Assembly (NCBI RefSeq): GCF_000302455.1
Contig: NZ_AMPO01000004.1
Coordinates: 104,501-168,500, forward strand
Reading direction: 5' to 3'
DNA: 64,000 bases
Source: Methanobacterium formicicum DSM 3637
GTDB lineage: Archaea; Methanobacteriota; Methanobacteria; Methanobacteriales; Methanobacteriaceae
In this document: positions 14,943 through 26,925 of the stretch, piece after piece
How positions within the stretch are numbered: the first letter of the stretch is position 1
How the letters are laid out: each line of letters begins with the position of its first letter
The notes under the pieces: model-generated
Told to the model about the DNA's origin: nothing
Database searches by the model: none
The model's input: the letters and a program-made list of their open reading frames with translations, nothing else
Translations under genes and position numbers: made by a program

Positions 14943-16757
14943 ATGTCAGCCGTTGATAATATTACCGACCTTTCCAAGTACATGGTGACCCTTCCACCTA
15001 GCAGAATATCAATTTTATGCATGACCTTCCTTAGCTTCGTTGCCGGAGCTGTTGCAGCCTACATGGAACCCTTATCTTCAATATTCGATAGCATTGTTTA
15101 CGGTGGATCTGCCGGTTTCCTGATCTTTGGACTAACATCCATCATGGATGGGGCTATAAGCCAGCCCCTGATAAATGCCATGAAGGGAAGACACATGAAG
15201 ATGAAACAATCCATGTTCATATCCCTTTTAACCATGGTACTGGTGGCCATGGTATACGTTCTGGGCAGTCTGGTGTCCAGCTTCACCATCTACAGCTACG
15301 TTATTGATGCGCTGATCTTAGGATGCGCACTGGCCTTTGGCCTGCGCATATTCATTATCTGGGGAACCTCCAACATAGGCCCCCTTAGATCCATTATAAT
15401 CTCCGCAATCCAGCCAGTTCTCATCCTGAGCATGGTGGTAGTAATAGTATCCTTAACCAGCATCACCACCAACATTGGATCCTTCAGCATCATAGCCGTA
15501 GCACTCAAAGGACTCATCGCAGGGCTGATACTGATGATCGCCATTTACTCCTTCATGCTGGTGGTTGAATCCCCCATCAAACGTAACCTGGGAGTGGGCG
15601 GCCTGGAATTATTATCACTCTTCATAGCACAGTACACTGAAGGGTCACGTGCCATGGAAACACTCTTTGAAGATATGGGCGAACCCATAGATACCCTGGT
15701 GGGTTTAGTCAGTTTCAAAGGCGAAAATGGAATAAAAGGATTGTTCATATCCCCCTGTGTTCATCCCGGCCCAGTTGGAACCATTGGAGGGGGAAATATG
15801 CCCACGGTCCTGGCAAAAAACCTGGAACCATTTACCATGGTGAGCCACGGCCCCTCCACACACGATTTTAACCCGGTAAGCTCCAAAGAGATCTGTAAAA
15901 TTAAAAATGTGGTTTTAGAAGCTCTTGATGACATGGAATACACAGCAACAGCCAGTCCATTCATCAGGGTAGAACACGAGAATGCAAAAATCGGTGCTCA
16001 GTACTTTGGCGATAACCTGGTACTCCTGGCCACCTTTGCACCACATGGTTTTGATGATATAGACTTTGGAGTAGGACTGGCTCTTATTAAAGCAGCACAG
16101 GGACACACTGGAGCCAAAAACGTGGTATTAGTAGACTGCCATAACTCCTTCAAGGGAGAATCAGGACGGGTGTTACCAGGAAACCCTGAGGTTTTCCAGC
16201 TTCTAAATGCAGTGGAAAAACTGGAAAATCCAGGAGAAAGTGAGCTTAAAATGGGATGTGCCAATGATACTATCCCAGAATTAGGTAAAAAGAGCGGCAT
16301 AGGTCAAAGTGGAGTTAAAGTTATGGTTACTGAGGTTGATGGCCAGAAAACTGCCTACATACTCATGGATGCCAACAACATGGTTATTGGTTTCCGAGAC
16401 GAAATACTGAGTCATGTGGAAAAACTGGACCTGGACCACGCTGAAGTGATGACCACAGACACCCACTTCGTTAATGGCCTTTCCGGTGGTCACAATCCCC
16501 TGGGAACAAAAGACAGGGATATAATAATAGAAAAAATAGTAGAATGCACTAAAAATGCTTTGGATGACCTAGAACCAGTCCAGGTTGGTGCCAAGACTGT
16601 GAAACTATCCAGTATAAACACCCTGGGACCCACGCATGCCACCGAACTGGTAACCACCATCAGCTCCATAGTAGCGGTAAGCAGGGTAGTAGCTCCACTG
16701 GTATTTGTACTGGCATTGATTTTCGTGTTTATCTGGATATTCTACTGGACATTCTAG
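14943..16757 (+). CDS. DUF2070 family membrane protein
   Basis: A 604-residue archaeal DUF2070 protein. The N-terminal 210 residues contain six or seven hydrophobic helices, residues about 220-575 form a large soluble domain, and one hydrophobic helix closes the chain (VAPLVFVLALIFVFIWIFYW). The soluble part has conserved-looking His/Asp motifs: SPCVHPGPVGTIGGGNMPT, SHGPSTHDFNP, TFAPHGFDDIDFG, VDCHNSFKGE and TTDTHFVNGLSGGHNPLG. Together these look like a metal-dependent active site, although the family has no established function. The ATG follows AGAGGTGAATT. A hairpin terminator follows at 16801. Confidence 0.9.
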   Translation: MSAVDNITDLSKYMVTLPPSRISILCMTFLSFVAGAVAAYMEPLSSIFDSIVYGGSAGFLIFGLTSIMDGAISQPLINAMKGRHMKMKQSMFISLLTMVLVAMVYVLGSLVSSFTIYSYVIDALILGCALAFGLRIFIIWGTSNIGPLRSIIISAIQPVLILSMVVVIVSLTSITTNIGSFSIIAVALKGLIAGLILMIAIYSFMLVVESPIKRNLGVGGLELLSLFIAQYTEGSRAMETLFEDMGEPIDTLVGLVSFKGENGIKGLFISPCVHPGPVGTIGGGNMPTVLAKNLEPFTMVSHGPSTHDFNPVSSKEICKIKNVVLEALDDMEYTATASPFIRVEHENAKIGAQYFGDNLVLLATFAPHGFDDIDFGVGLALIKAAQGHTGAKNVVLVDCHNSFKGESGRVLPGNPEVFQLLNAVEKLENPGESELKMGCANDTIPELGKKSGIGQSGVKVMVTEVDGQKTAYILMDANNMVIGFRDEILSHVEKLDLDHAEVMTTDTHFVNGLSGGHNPLGTKDRDIIIEKIVECTKNALDDLEPVQVGAKTVKLSSINTLGPTHATELVTTISSIVAVSRVVAPLVFVLALIFVFIWIFYWTF

Positions 16758-16800
16758 ACTCAACACATAAATCAAATCTAAAAACAAGTTATAAATTTAC

Positions 16801-16830
16801 AACTCCACATAAATGGAGTTTTTTTCTTTT
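16801..16830 (+). terminator. Hairpin plus T-rich terminator after DUF2070
   Basis: AACTCCA (16801-16807) pairs with TGGAGTT (16814-16820) around a 6-nt loop, followed at once by TTTTTCTTTT. It lies 44 bp after the DUF2070 stop. Confidence 0.75.
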
Positions 16831-17224
16831 TATATGAGAGAAATAGTTTGAAATTCATTAAAGTTTGAAATTCATTAACATGAAAAAATTAGTTTAAATA
16901 AAAAAAGGTTTGGAAACCATTTTAAAAGAAAAAAACTAAAAAAAACACCCATTGAAAGAATAAACTACAAATAACACCCCTTAAAAGAAACAAACTACAA
17001 ATAACACCCATTAAAGATATGAACATTATAAAAACAATATTAAAAAAAAACTCTGAATAAAAAATTATTAGAAAAAATAAGTTATTGCAGGGAATAAATT
17101 TTATTACACAGAATTAATCTTCTAAAACCCATATTAACCGTGAAAATTCTTAAAAAAAATATTGAAAATCAGGATTTTTGAAAAAATTAAGGATTAAAAG
17201 AAAAAAGGGTTTGGTGAAATACTC
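16831..17224. other. AT-rich intergenic region with short direct repeats
   Basis: It contains two copies of AGTTTGAAATTCATTA (near 16846-16878) and a degenerate 30-bp tandem unit whose core AAACTACAAATAACACCC recurs exactly at 16962-16979 and 16992-17009, with a weaker third copy just upstream. No open frame of note was seen. The plus-strand operon has already been terminated at 16830, so this is probably the trailer of the minus-strand gene. Confidence 0.5.
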
Positions 17225-17506
17225 TCACATCATGTTGTAGAGGATAACCCATACCATTATCCATACAAAGAAGAATGGTACAATACCACTCCATAGCCAT
17301 CCTTTCATTCCACCAACTGCTTCCTTACCAAACATCCTCTCAGAGAGCTGTCCTCCTAAGTAAAGGATTAATAGCCCTGCTAGGACTGCAAGGAATTCGT
17401 TTTTACCCAGGCCGCTAATGCCACCCGTTGATAGTAAGAATGATAGGAATCCTGCAACTAGAGCCAGTGCAGAATGTACAATGGTTAACTTAATTTCAAT
17501 GTCCAT
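17225..17506 (-). CDS. EMC6-like small membrane protein
   Basis: A 93-residue protein with three hydrophobic segments (about 9-26, 36-50 and 70-90) separated by short polar loops (GGISGLGKNE, GGQLSERMFGKEAVGG). Size and topology match the archaeal EMC6-like membrane proteins found in Methanobacteria. EMC6 relatives take part in membrane protein insertion, but that role is not established here. It is divergent from rqcH with only 58 bp between the two coding starts, so the promoters overlap. The family assignment is from recognition of the overall pattern and is moderately sure. Confidence 0.7.
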   Translation of the reverse strand: MDIEIKLTIVHSALALVAGFLSFLLSTGGISGLGKNEFLAVLAGLLILYLGGQLSERMFGKEAVGGMKGWLWSGIVPFFFVWIMVWVILYNMM

Positions 17507-17564
17507 ATTTTTCCTCCGGTTTAACTATGTTCATTACCATATAATATAGATAAAGGTGACTCCT

Positions 17565-19700
17565 ATGAAAGCCATGTCCAATGTTGATCTTTACGCCATC
17601 TCCCATGAACTCAATGAACTCCTCCAGGATGCCCGGGTGCAAAAAGCATACCAGCCCACCAGGGACACTGTGATCATACGATTCCACGTCCCGGGGAAAG
17701 GAAGGGTAGATGTGGCGTTCCAGGCAGGTTTAAGGGTGCACACCACCCAGTATCCACCTGAAAATCCCAAAGTACCACCTTCATTTCCCATGCTTCTCCG
17801 TAAGCACTTGAAAAATGCCACAGTCAAGGGGGTCCGGCAGCATAACTTTGACCGTATTCTGGAAATTGACATCCAGAAGGAACATCGCTTTACTCTGGTT
17901 GTTGAACTTTTCTCTCAAGGTAATATAATACTTTTGGATGAGGAGAACCAGATAATCCTACCCCTGAAACACCGTCACGCACAGGGAAGAAAGATAACCT
18001 CCAAGGAAGAATACCAGTACCCTGAAGAGAGAGGTATACACATCCTGAATGTTGAACTGGAAGACTTGAAGGAGTTATTCGCTAATTCTGACTCGGACCT
18101 TATCCGGACACTTGCCAGGAGTGGTCTGGGTGGAATGTACTCTGAGGAAATATTCCTGCGTTCTGGTGTGGATAAAAAACAGCCTGCCAATGAGACCAGT
18201 GAAAGTGAAATAGAATCAATTTACCAGAGCATGACTGAGCTCTTCAAACCACTCAAAACCTTCAAATTCCAGCCCCAGATCGTGAAAGAAGTAGTTGAGG
18301 GTGAAGAAAAGGAAAATGAAGAAAAAACAGGTAAAGAAGAGGGCAAAGTCAAAGATATATCTAAAACCAAAAAAGGCAAAGAGGATTCTAAAACCAAAAA
18401 AGGTAAAGAGGATTCTAAAACCAAAAAAGGTAAAGAGGATTCTAAAACCAAAAAGGGTAAAGAGGATGTGTTGCCCCTGGATATTTTAACCTACCAGAAT
18501 TTCCATAAAGAGCGTTTTGAAACCTTTAACCAGGCTGCTGATGAGTTCTACAGTGGAAAGGTGGGTGCAGATATCAAGAAGGTTCAGGAAGATATCTGGG
18601 CCAAAGAAGTTGGTAAATATGAAAAAAGGCTCCGTATACAGGAGGAAACCCTGGAAAAATTCCAGAAAACCATAGTTGAAACCAAGAGGAAGGGTAACCT
18701 CATCTACTCCCACTACTCTGAAATTCAGAACCTGCTGGACATCATCCACCAGGCCAGAGAGAAGTTTTCCTGGATGGAAATTGCATCAAAACTTAAAAAA
18801 GCCCGTAAAGAAGGAATGGTCCAGGCACAGATCATCCAATCCATGGATAAAATGGGGGTGCTCACCCTGAACCTGGAGGGTGAAACTGTAACTGTTGATG
18901 CCAACCTGGAGATCCCTGAAAATGCAGAAAAGTATTATAACAAGGGTAAAAAGGCAAAACGGAAGATCAAAGGCGTTAACATGGCCATTGAACGCACCAA
19001 GAAAGATGTGGAAAGAAAGCGCAACAAGCGGGAGCTGGCCCTGGAAAGAGTGAGAGTACCACAGAAGAGAGTGCGCAAAGAACTTAAGTGGTTTGAAAAA
19101 CTACGCTGGTTCTTATCCTCAGATGGGTTCCTGGTTATTGGTGGTCGGGATGCCGGTACCAATGAAATGGTGGTGAAGCGCCACCTGGATAACCCGGATA
19201 TTTACCTGCACTCGGATATACACGGTGCTCCATCTGTGGTTATTAAAAAAGGTGAAGCAGAAGAAATCCCTGAATCAACCATCCATGAAGCCGGGAACCT
19301 GGCTGCATCATTTTCCAGTGCATGGAGTAAGGGTTATGGTTCCCAGGATGTTTACTGGGTACACCCGGACCAGGTTTCAAAAACACCCCAATCAGGTGAA
19401 TTCGTGGCCAGAGGAGCATTCATAATCAGAGGAAGCAGGAATTATCTCCGGGGAATACCACTCAAGATAGCGGTGGGTATTGTAGATTATGAGGGTGAAA
19501 GGATCATGGCTGGTCCTACTGAAGCTGTATCCAAATACACTGATAACTACGTGGTCTTAAAACCAGGTTTTACCAAGAAAGAAGAAATTGCCAGATCTGT
19601 TCTTAGAAAGATCGACCCGGAGAAAATACTGGCCCTGGAAGATGTTATACGCGTGTTACCATCAGGTAAGTGTGATTTTGTAGAGAAGGGAAGGAAATAA
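17565..19700 (+). CDS. rqcH: Ribosome rescue protein RqcH (NEMF/Rqc2/FbpA family)
   Basis: A 711-residue archaeal RqcH. The family binds stalled 50S-peptidyl-tRNA complexes and adds C-terminal tails to nascent chains. The N-terminal NFACT-N domain (about 1-215) begins MSNVDLYAISHELNELL. A long coiled-coil middle (about 330-510) carries charged helices, and the NFACT-R domain (about 515-640) contains WFLSSDGFLVIGGRDAGTNE and DIYLHSDIHGAPSVVIK. Between NFACT-N and the coiled coil lies an unusual Lys/Glu-rich linker with four exact SKTKKGKED repeats (18360-18467). ATG 17565 is chosen over GTG 17556 because AAGGTGA (17553-17559) is spaced correctly for the ATG and overlaps the GTG. Confidence 0.93.
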   Translation: MKAMSNVDLYAISHELNELLQDARVQKAYQPTRDTVIIRFHVPGKGRVDVAFQAGLRVHTTQYPPENPKVPPSFPMLLRKHLKNATVKGVRQHNFDRILEIDIQKEHRFTLVVELFSQGNIILLDEENQIILPLKHRHAQGRKITSKEEYQYPEERGIHILNVELEDLKELFANSDSDLIRTLARSGLGGMYSEEIFLRSGVDKKQPANETSESEIESIYQSMTELFKPLKTFKFQPQIVKEVVEGEEKENEEKTGKEEGKVKDISKTKKGKEDSKTKKGKEDSKTKKGKEDSKTKKGKEDVLPLDILTYQNFHKERFETFNQAADEFYSGKVGADIKKVQEDIWAKEVGKYEKRLRIQEETLEKFQKTIVETKRKGNLIYSHYSEIQNLLDIIHQAREKFSWMEIASKLKKARKEGMVQAQIIQSMDKMGVLTLNLEGETVTVDANLEIPENAEKYYNKGKKAKRKIKGVNMAIERTKKDVERKRNKRELALERVRVPQKRVRKELKWFEKLRWFLSSDGFLVIGGRDAGTNEMVVKRHLDNPDIYLHSDIHGAPSVVIKKGEAEEIPESTIHEAGNLAASFSSAWSKGYGSQDVYWVHPDQVSKTPQSGEFVARGAFIIRGSRNYLRGIPLKIAVGIVDYEGERIMAGPTEAVSKYTDNYVVLKPGFTKKEEIARSVLRKIDPEKILALEDVIRVLPSGKCDFVEKGRK
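18360..18467 (+). repeat. 27-bp tandem coding repeat in rqcH, four copies
   Basis: Four near-identical 27-bp units (18360-18386, 18387-18413, 18414-18440, 18441-18467), each encoding SKTKKGKED. Units differ only by GGC/GGT and AAA/AAG changes. The reading frame is kept, so unit number can vary without breaking the gene. Confidence 0.95.
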
Positions 19701-19731
19701 CCAAAAAACACTAACAAAAAGCGAAATTTAC

Positions 19732-19823
19732 AAACAGTAAAAAGATAAGTTAACAAAAAGTAAAAAGATGAGTTTGCAAAAAGTAAAAAGATAAGTTAAC
19801 AAAAAGTAAAAAGAGGTTTTTAC
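19732..19823. repeat. 23-bp imperfect tandem repeat, four copies
   Basis: Four consecutive 23-bp units: 19732-19754, 19755-19777, 19778-19800 and 19801-19823. The consensus is close to AAAAAGTAAAAAGATAAG followed by TTAAC. They lie between the convergent rqcH and Zn-ribbon genes. They have no spacers and no coding potential. Confidence 0.85.
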
Positions 19824-19888
19824 AAAAAGAGATACTAATAGTTATATTAGCTTTTTAAAAACTTCTACATTCATTTAAAAAAATAAAT

Positions 19889-20188
19889 TTACTTATCCTT
19901 TTCCTTAATCTTCTTTTTTAAGATGTAATTAATGTCAATAAGGTATTTTCCTTCTTCATCAGAGACTATTACTGATTCATCAGCCATCAGGGACTGCAGG
20001 TTCACCTCGTAGACCCCGTGTTCCTTGACCATTATGGTTTCCACAGAACTGTCCTTAATTTCTTTGATCTCCTGGACTTTTCCTTCCTGGTGGAATTCAA
20101 AGAATTTACTGCCACAGTTGGGGCATCCTTTTAGGATTAGGTCCTCTGAGTCTTCGTATTCCTGGCCGCACTTAATACATCGATGCAT
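19889..20188 (-). CDS. Zn-ribbon protein of the Era-like GTPase operon (OapC/ArvC-like)
   Basis: A 99-residue protein with an N-terminal zinc ribbon, HRCIKCGQEY and GCPNCGSKFF, giving two CxxC pairs about 20 residues apart. A charged tail follows (LIDINYILKKKIKEKDK). ATG 20188 is preferred because GGTGG lies 5 nt upstream; the track GTG at 20197 is too far into the preceding gene. It overlaps the end of the DUF2073 gene by 17 bp. The GTPase/DUF2073/Zn-ribbon trio corresponds to the euryarchaeal oap genes, renamed arvABC after a link to extracellular vesicle formation in haloarchaea. Assignment to that system is by family and gene order. Confidence 0.82.
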   Translation of the reverse strand: MHRCIKCGQEYEDSEDLILKGCPNCGSKFFEFHQEGKVQEIKEIKDSSVETIMVKEHGVYEVNLQSLMADESVIVSDEEGKYLIDINYILKKKIKEKDK

Positions 20189-20564
20189 CACTACCACCGA
20201 GGCTGGCCACCATTGACAGGAAGTTTGACTTCCTTTTAACTGCTTTCATGACATTTGCCGGGCCGATAATGGTAATACCCACTGTTTTCTTCTTGGAAAG
20301 TCCGAAAAAGGAGCTTTCATCCTTTTCCAGGGTGTAGATATCAATTCCCATGAAGTTTTCCACATCGATCTCGCGCATGGTGGTTTCTATTAACTCTGCC
20401 TCTTCTTCGGGTTCCAGTCCACCTTCAATTACCAGAAGTTCACCTTTTTTTACCTTTTCCACGATCATGGATATTTTTTCGATGCTACTTTGTGTTTTAA
20501 GTGCATCTGATGAGAGGAAATCCATTTTGAGACTGTTGGTATCAACGTCATCCATATCTATCAC
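20172..20564 (-). CDS. DUF2073 family protein (OapB/ArvB-like)
   Basis: A 130-residue archaeal DUF2073 protein: MDFLSSDALKTQSSIEKISMIVEKVKKGELLVIEGGLEPEEEAELIETTM, then GIDIYTLE and a glycine-rich TVGITIIGPANVMKAVKRKSNFLSMVASLGG. It is soluble with a likely alpha/beta fold. It sits between the GTPase gene (2 bp gap) and the Zn-ribbon gene (17 bp overlap), so all three are one translationally coupled unit, and it probably works with the GTPase. Molecular function of the family is not established. Confidence 0.88.
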   Translation of the reverse strand: MIDMDDVDTNSLKMDFLSSDALKTQSSIEKISMIVEKVKKGELLVIEGGLEPEEEAELIETTMREIDVENFMGIDIYTLEKDESSFFGLSKKKTVGITIIGPANVMKAVKRKSNFLSMVASLGGSDASMY

Positions 20565-20566
20565 CT

Positions 20567-21211
<645 letters not shown>

Positions 21212-21215
21212 TAAA

Positions 21216-21907
21216 TCACTCTTGGTATGTTTCGCCAGGTTTAAGCACTGTTACTTTGGTTTCGGTGGATAATTCAACCAATTCTTTGAACCGGTATGGG
21301 TCCTGTTCTATCACTGGGAATGTGTTGTAATGCATGGGTATTATGACTTCCGGTTCTATCCACCCCGCAGCAATGGAAGCCTCCCTGATCCCCATGGTAA
21401 AACGATCACCAATTGGTAGTAATGCTATTTCTGGTCGGTAAATCTCCTTTATAACCGTTTTCATATCCCCAAAGATACCGGTGTCTCCAGAGTGGTATAT
21501 CTTCTGCTCATTTTCCAGTTCCAGAATGTAACCACAGGAACTTCCACCGGGCCCTATGCCTTCTACGAAGTCCATGTCTGAAGAGTGAATGGCGTTAACC
21601 ATGGTTATTTTAATCCCTTCTGCTTCAATGGTTCCTCCCACGTTCATGCCAGTTGTTTCCAGTCCCTGCTGGGAGAGGTATACTGAATGCTCATGGTTAC
21701 ACACCACCATGGCACTGTTTCTTTCTGCTAGTTCCACTGAATCTCCAAAATGATCCTTGTGACCATGGGTGATGCATATCACATCAGCGGTAACTTCCTC
21801 TACATCCACTGGACAGGCAGGATTATCACGAAGGAAGGGATCGATTAAAATGCGAATACCATTATCAGTTGTTATATGGAAGGCCGAGTGGCCCAGCCAC
21901 TGGATCT

Positions 21908-21911
<4 letters not shown>
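21216..21911 (-). CDS. UPF0173 metal-dependent hydrolase (metallo-beta-lactamase fold)
   Basis: A 231-residue metallo-beta-lactamase-fold protein of the UPF0173 family. VKIQWLGHSAFHI at the N-terminus, THGHKDHFGD (HxHxDH, about 49-54), the YHSGDTGIFGDM metal aspartate and MHYNTFPVIEQDP near the C-terminus are family hallmarks. Substrate unknown. The start is the GTG at 21911-21909, which overlaps the TGA stop of the upstream gene (GTGA, 4 bp), a typical coupled junction. The open frame extends 13 codons further upstream, but that extension lies inside the preceding gene and lacks homology. It precedes the GTPase gene and probably shares its transcript. Confidence 0.9.
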
Positions 21912-23248
<1,337 letters not shown>

Positions 23249-23622
23249 CTCATACCTCCAATCATATTATGTTAAGGACTATTTATAAATTATTAGTTTC
23301 ATCACACACCAAATATTATCATTCTTCCAATATGAGTCTTAAAAAATTGAATTTCTAATTCTAAATAGGACCTTAACAATTATTAATATTTTCCGGATTT
23401 CATATGCCGATCTTCCCCACTTCAGTTAAAAAAAGTATTTGATTTAGAAATTTTATCCAGTTTAAGAGTTTAACTTCATCTCTAGGTTGATTAAGGTGAA
23501 ACTTTCATTTTCAAGTGCCTAGTGAAAAATTTCAGTTACAAAATGACTAGGTAAACTTTTAGAAACAGTTGATTGATGATACATCATTCAAGTTGACTAA
23601 TGGAAACTTCATTTTAATTTGA
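23249..23622. other. Intergenic region with degenerate repeats
   Basis: A 374-bp spacer. Its right half holds at least three divergent copies of a roughly 28-bp motif, with a GTTGACTAA-like half followed by GAAACTTCATTT, near 23483-23510, 23591-23615 and 23619-23640. The last copy runs into the 3' end of the glycosyltransferase gene. No open frame with a ribosome binding site was found. The promoter for the PLD-like gene operon must be at its left end. Confidence 0.45.
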
Positions 23623-24783
<1,161 letters not shown>

Positions 24784-25100
24784 TTAAGTGCCTTGAAAAG
24801 TTATGAAACATTATTCTAAAAAACTTGAAACAGTAATTAGATTCAATTGTGGTCTTTTTTTAAATAAATTTATCTATATTCAGTTAGTTTTGTCCATAAG
24901 ACCTTCTTCAAATTTTATATTATTTCCAGAATTATGTATAACTTAATAATTATTTTTTAATGGACAGATTATGTCAACATATCACGTTAAAATTCCATTG
25001 GATATCATTGAAAGCCAATCTATTGATAAAAGTTTGTAGAAAGATTTATTTATAATAAGTTAACAAATGTAATAACATTGTAAGGGGTTTGGTGGAAAAT
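24784..25100. other. Pilin promoter region
   Basis: It holds the promoters for the divergent glycosyltransferase (minus) and the first pilin (plus). A TATA-like TTTATAATA lies at 25049-25057, about 25 bp before a plausible transcription start. A 22-codon frame at 24970-25038 is open but has no support. Confidence 0.5.
25049..25057 (+). promoter_or_regulatory. TATA box of the first pilin gene
   Basis: TTTATAATA at 25049-25057 is a good archaeal TATA element and would place the transcript start near 25080, just ahead of the ribosome binding site at 25091. Confidence 0.55.
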
Positions 25101-25280
25101 GTGTTTCTAAATGATGAAAGAGGGCAAGGGGCGGCAGAATACATACTTTTATTTGGAGCAATGATTGTTATAGCCATATTTTCAATAATAATTTATCGCA
25201 ATTATGTCTTATCAACCAATCCTTTAAATTCCGCTCAGGATATTAATCAAGTGCGAAGTACAATTCCAACTAAAGCTTAA
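25101..25280 (+). CDS. Type IV pilin-like protein, class III signal peptide (1)
   Basis: A 59-residue archaeal pilin. The signal is a short charged leader (FLNDER) followed by GQGAAEYILLFGAMIVIAIFSIIIY. It matches the class III motif, with the prepilin peptidase (EppA type) cleaving before the Q, and the conserved E of the mature N-terminus. The exposed tail is short and ends TIPTKA. I choose GTG 25101: GGTGG (25091-25095) lies 5 nt upstream and the result aligns with the second pilin (MSFLKDEGGQGAAEY). The longer TTG start at 25089 would place the binding site inside the gene. Probably exported and assembled into an adhesion pilus or pseudopilus. Confidence 0.85.
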   Translation: MFLNDERGQGAAEYILLFGAMIVIAIFSIIIYRNYVLSTNPLNSAQDINQVRSTIPTKA

Positions 25281-25421
25281 TTCCCAATTAGTAATAAAGT
25301 ATGGGACTTGTAACTCTATTTTTTAATTTGTAATATTTTACTCTAATAAAGAGATTCAATTACTTTTATTTATATTTGACACTGAAAAAAAAATGCTAAT
25401 AATATAACCGATAAAAAAAAA

Positions 25422-25991
25422 TTATTCCTGCGACTGGACAAAGGAAACAATGTTTTTGAATAATTCTAGAGATCCTTTATTGTTACTTAATCCCCATGCT
25501 AATTTATTTCTAAATGATCTTTTCTGTTCTTCGCCCATTGAGTTCATGTAGAAAATGGTTTGATTGAAAAGTGTGTCTGCTCCGTTGGGGTTGTTGAATG
25601 TACCTTCATTTTGAAGTTCATCTATTTTCCTGCGGAAAACCCTTTTAAGGTTCTTTGATGCTTTGTAAACTTCTTCGTGATCCTTACTTTCCATCTGTTT
25701 AAGGATGGTTTCTATTTCCACAAAATCCATTCTGGAAACACCGAACACAATACCTTCGGGTCTTATGGATTGTATTCTTTTTACACCATCATATATTGTG
25801 AAATCATAATCTGCGATGTATATCTGCCCTTCACGGAGAAGAGCCATTAATGATTCGTTAAAAGTCTTGTCTGATGTTCCGATCCCTGATTTTGATCGTA
25901 TAACTTCCAGAATCCTCTTTTTGGATATCTCATCGTTTTCTAAAACTTCCAGGATCAATTTTCGTAAATTGTAGTTTTTGGGCATGTTCAC
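25422..25991 (-). CDS. Hypothetical protein with winged-helix-like N-terminus
   Basis: A 189-residue protein. Residues about 5-75 (LRKLILEVLENDEISKKRILEVIRSK, then FNESLMALLREGQIYIADYDFTIYDG) look like a winged helix-turn-helix of the kind found in archaeal regulators. Residues 85-189 are helical and basic, with no recognised domain. It could be a DNA-binding regulator. It lies between two pilin genes and reads away from the second pilin, sharing a 197-bp divergent promoter region with it, so it may regulate pilin expression. Both GTG 25991 and ATG 25985 are possible starts; the ATG has GAGG 9 nt upstream. Confidence 0.65.
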   Translation of the reverse strand: MNMPKNYNLRKLILEVLENDEISKKRILEVIRSKSGIGTSDKTFNESLMALLREGQIYIADYDFTIYDGVKRIQSIRPEGIVFGVSRMDFVEIETILKQMESKDHEEVYKASKNLKRVFRRKIDELQNEGTFNNPNGADTLFNQTIFYMNSMGEEQKRSFRNKLAWGLSNNKGSLELFKNIVSFVQSQE

Positions 25992-26123
25992 AGGCCTCTT
26001 AATTAGTATGTGATAATATGCACAAAGAAGTATATAAAAGATAATTATATGTGAACACTAAAGAATATTACTGAGCACATACTTGCACAGCATGAATATT
26101 GTTGTCAGCGAGCAATGAAAATG

Positions 26124-26133
26124 TTTATATATA
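26124..26133 (+). promoter_or_regulatory. TATA box of the second pilin gene
   Basis: TTTATATATA preceded by GAAAATG (a BRE-like purine-rich element). It predicts transcription from about 26157, which excludes the upstream TTG at 26150 and supports the ATG at 26189 as start. Confidence 0.65.
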
Positions 26134-26188
26134 ACTATCAACAGAGAAGTTGTATATAATTGAAATAACCTTATTGGAGGTAAAAAAT

Positions 26189-26368
<180 letters not shown>

Positions 26369-26719
26369 ACTCTCATAAAGAGGTTTCAAACCTATTTATG
26401 GGCTATTTTTTTATTTTTTAAATTTATTTGATTTTTTATATAAATTTTAGATTAAATCTATGATTTTTCTCTATTAATATATGAAATTGAATATGAACTT
26501 CAATTTTATCCACTAAGCATTAACGAATTAGGGCACAAAGAACTGTTTTTATAAGGATTACTCTGAAAAATTAAAGATTACATTAAATTTGTCTAATAAT
26601 CTCAAGAGAATTCTTTCTGAGTACAAAATAATTTATAGCAGAATCTTATAATTTATAATAAAAGTACTGGATTAAATTACGATTTTGTAAGTATATTTCG
26701 ATGTAATAAGGTGGATAGA
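26369..26719. other. Intergenic region between pilin genes
   Basis: It begins with a small inverted repeat GGTTTCAAACC (26382-26392) and T-rich tracts that probably end the second pilin transcript. A TATA-like ATTTATAATA at 26651-26660 would serve the third pilin gene. No other coding potential was seen. Confidence 0.5.
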
Positions 26720-26887
26720 ATGGATGAAAAAGGTCAAATCAGCGCTGAAATGATATTATTACTTGGTGCGATGTTAGTTATAGTGATTGTTGCAGGTGGA
26801 GCCATATTTGGTATTACCCAATCATTTGCAGGGAATATCTCTCAAGTGATAGATACTGCCAGAAACAATGCTATTGGTAAAATGTAA
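26720..26887 (+). CDS. Type IV pilin-like protein, class III signal peptide (3)
   Basis: A 55-residue protein: MDEKGQISAEMILLLGAMLVI and further hydrophobic residues to GAIFG, then a short tail with an NIS sequon ending NNAIGKM. KGQISAE is a textbook class III signal: charge at -2/-1, Q at +1 and E at +5 of the mature protein. AAGGTGG at 26708-26714 is 5 nt upstream of the ATG. It is more divergent from pilins 1 and 2, and its tail is short, so it may be a minor pilin or assembly subunit. It converges with the STT3 gene on the minus strand, 38 bp away. Confidence 0.85.
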   Translation: MDEKGQISAEMILLLGAMLVIVIVAGGAIFGITQSFAGNISQVIDTARNNAIGKM

Positions 26888-26925
26888 TAAGAATTAAGAT
26901 GAATTTATTTAAGAATTTACATTCA

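Noticed and set aside
24970..25038. 22-codon frame upstream of the first pilin
   Set aside because: Very short, no good binding site and located in the pilin promoter region.
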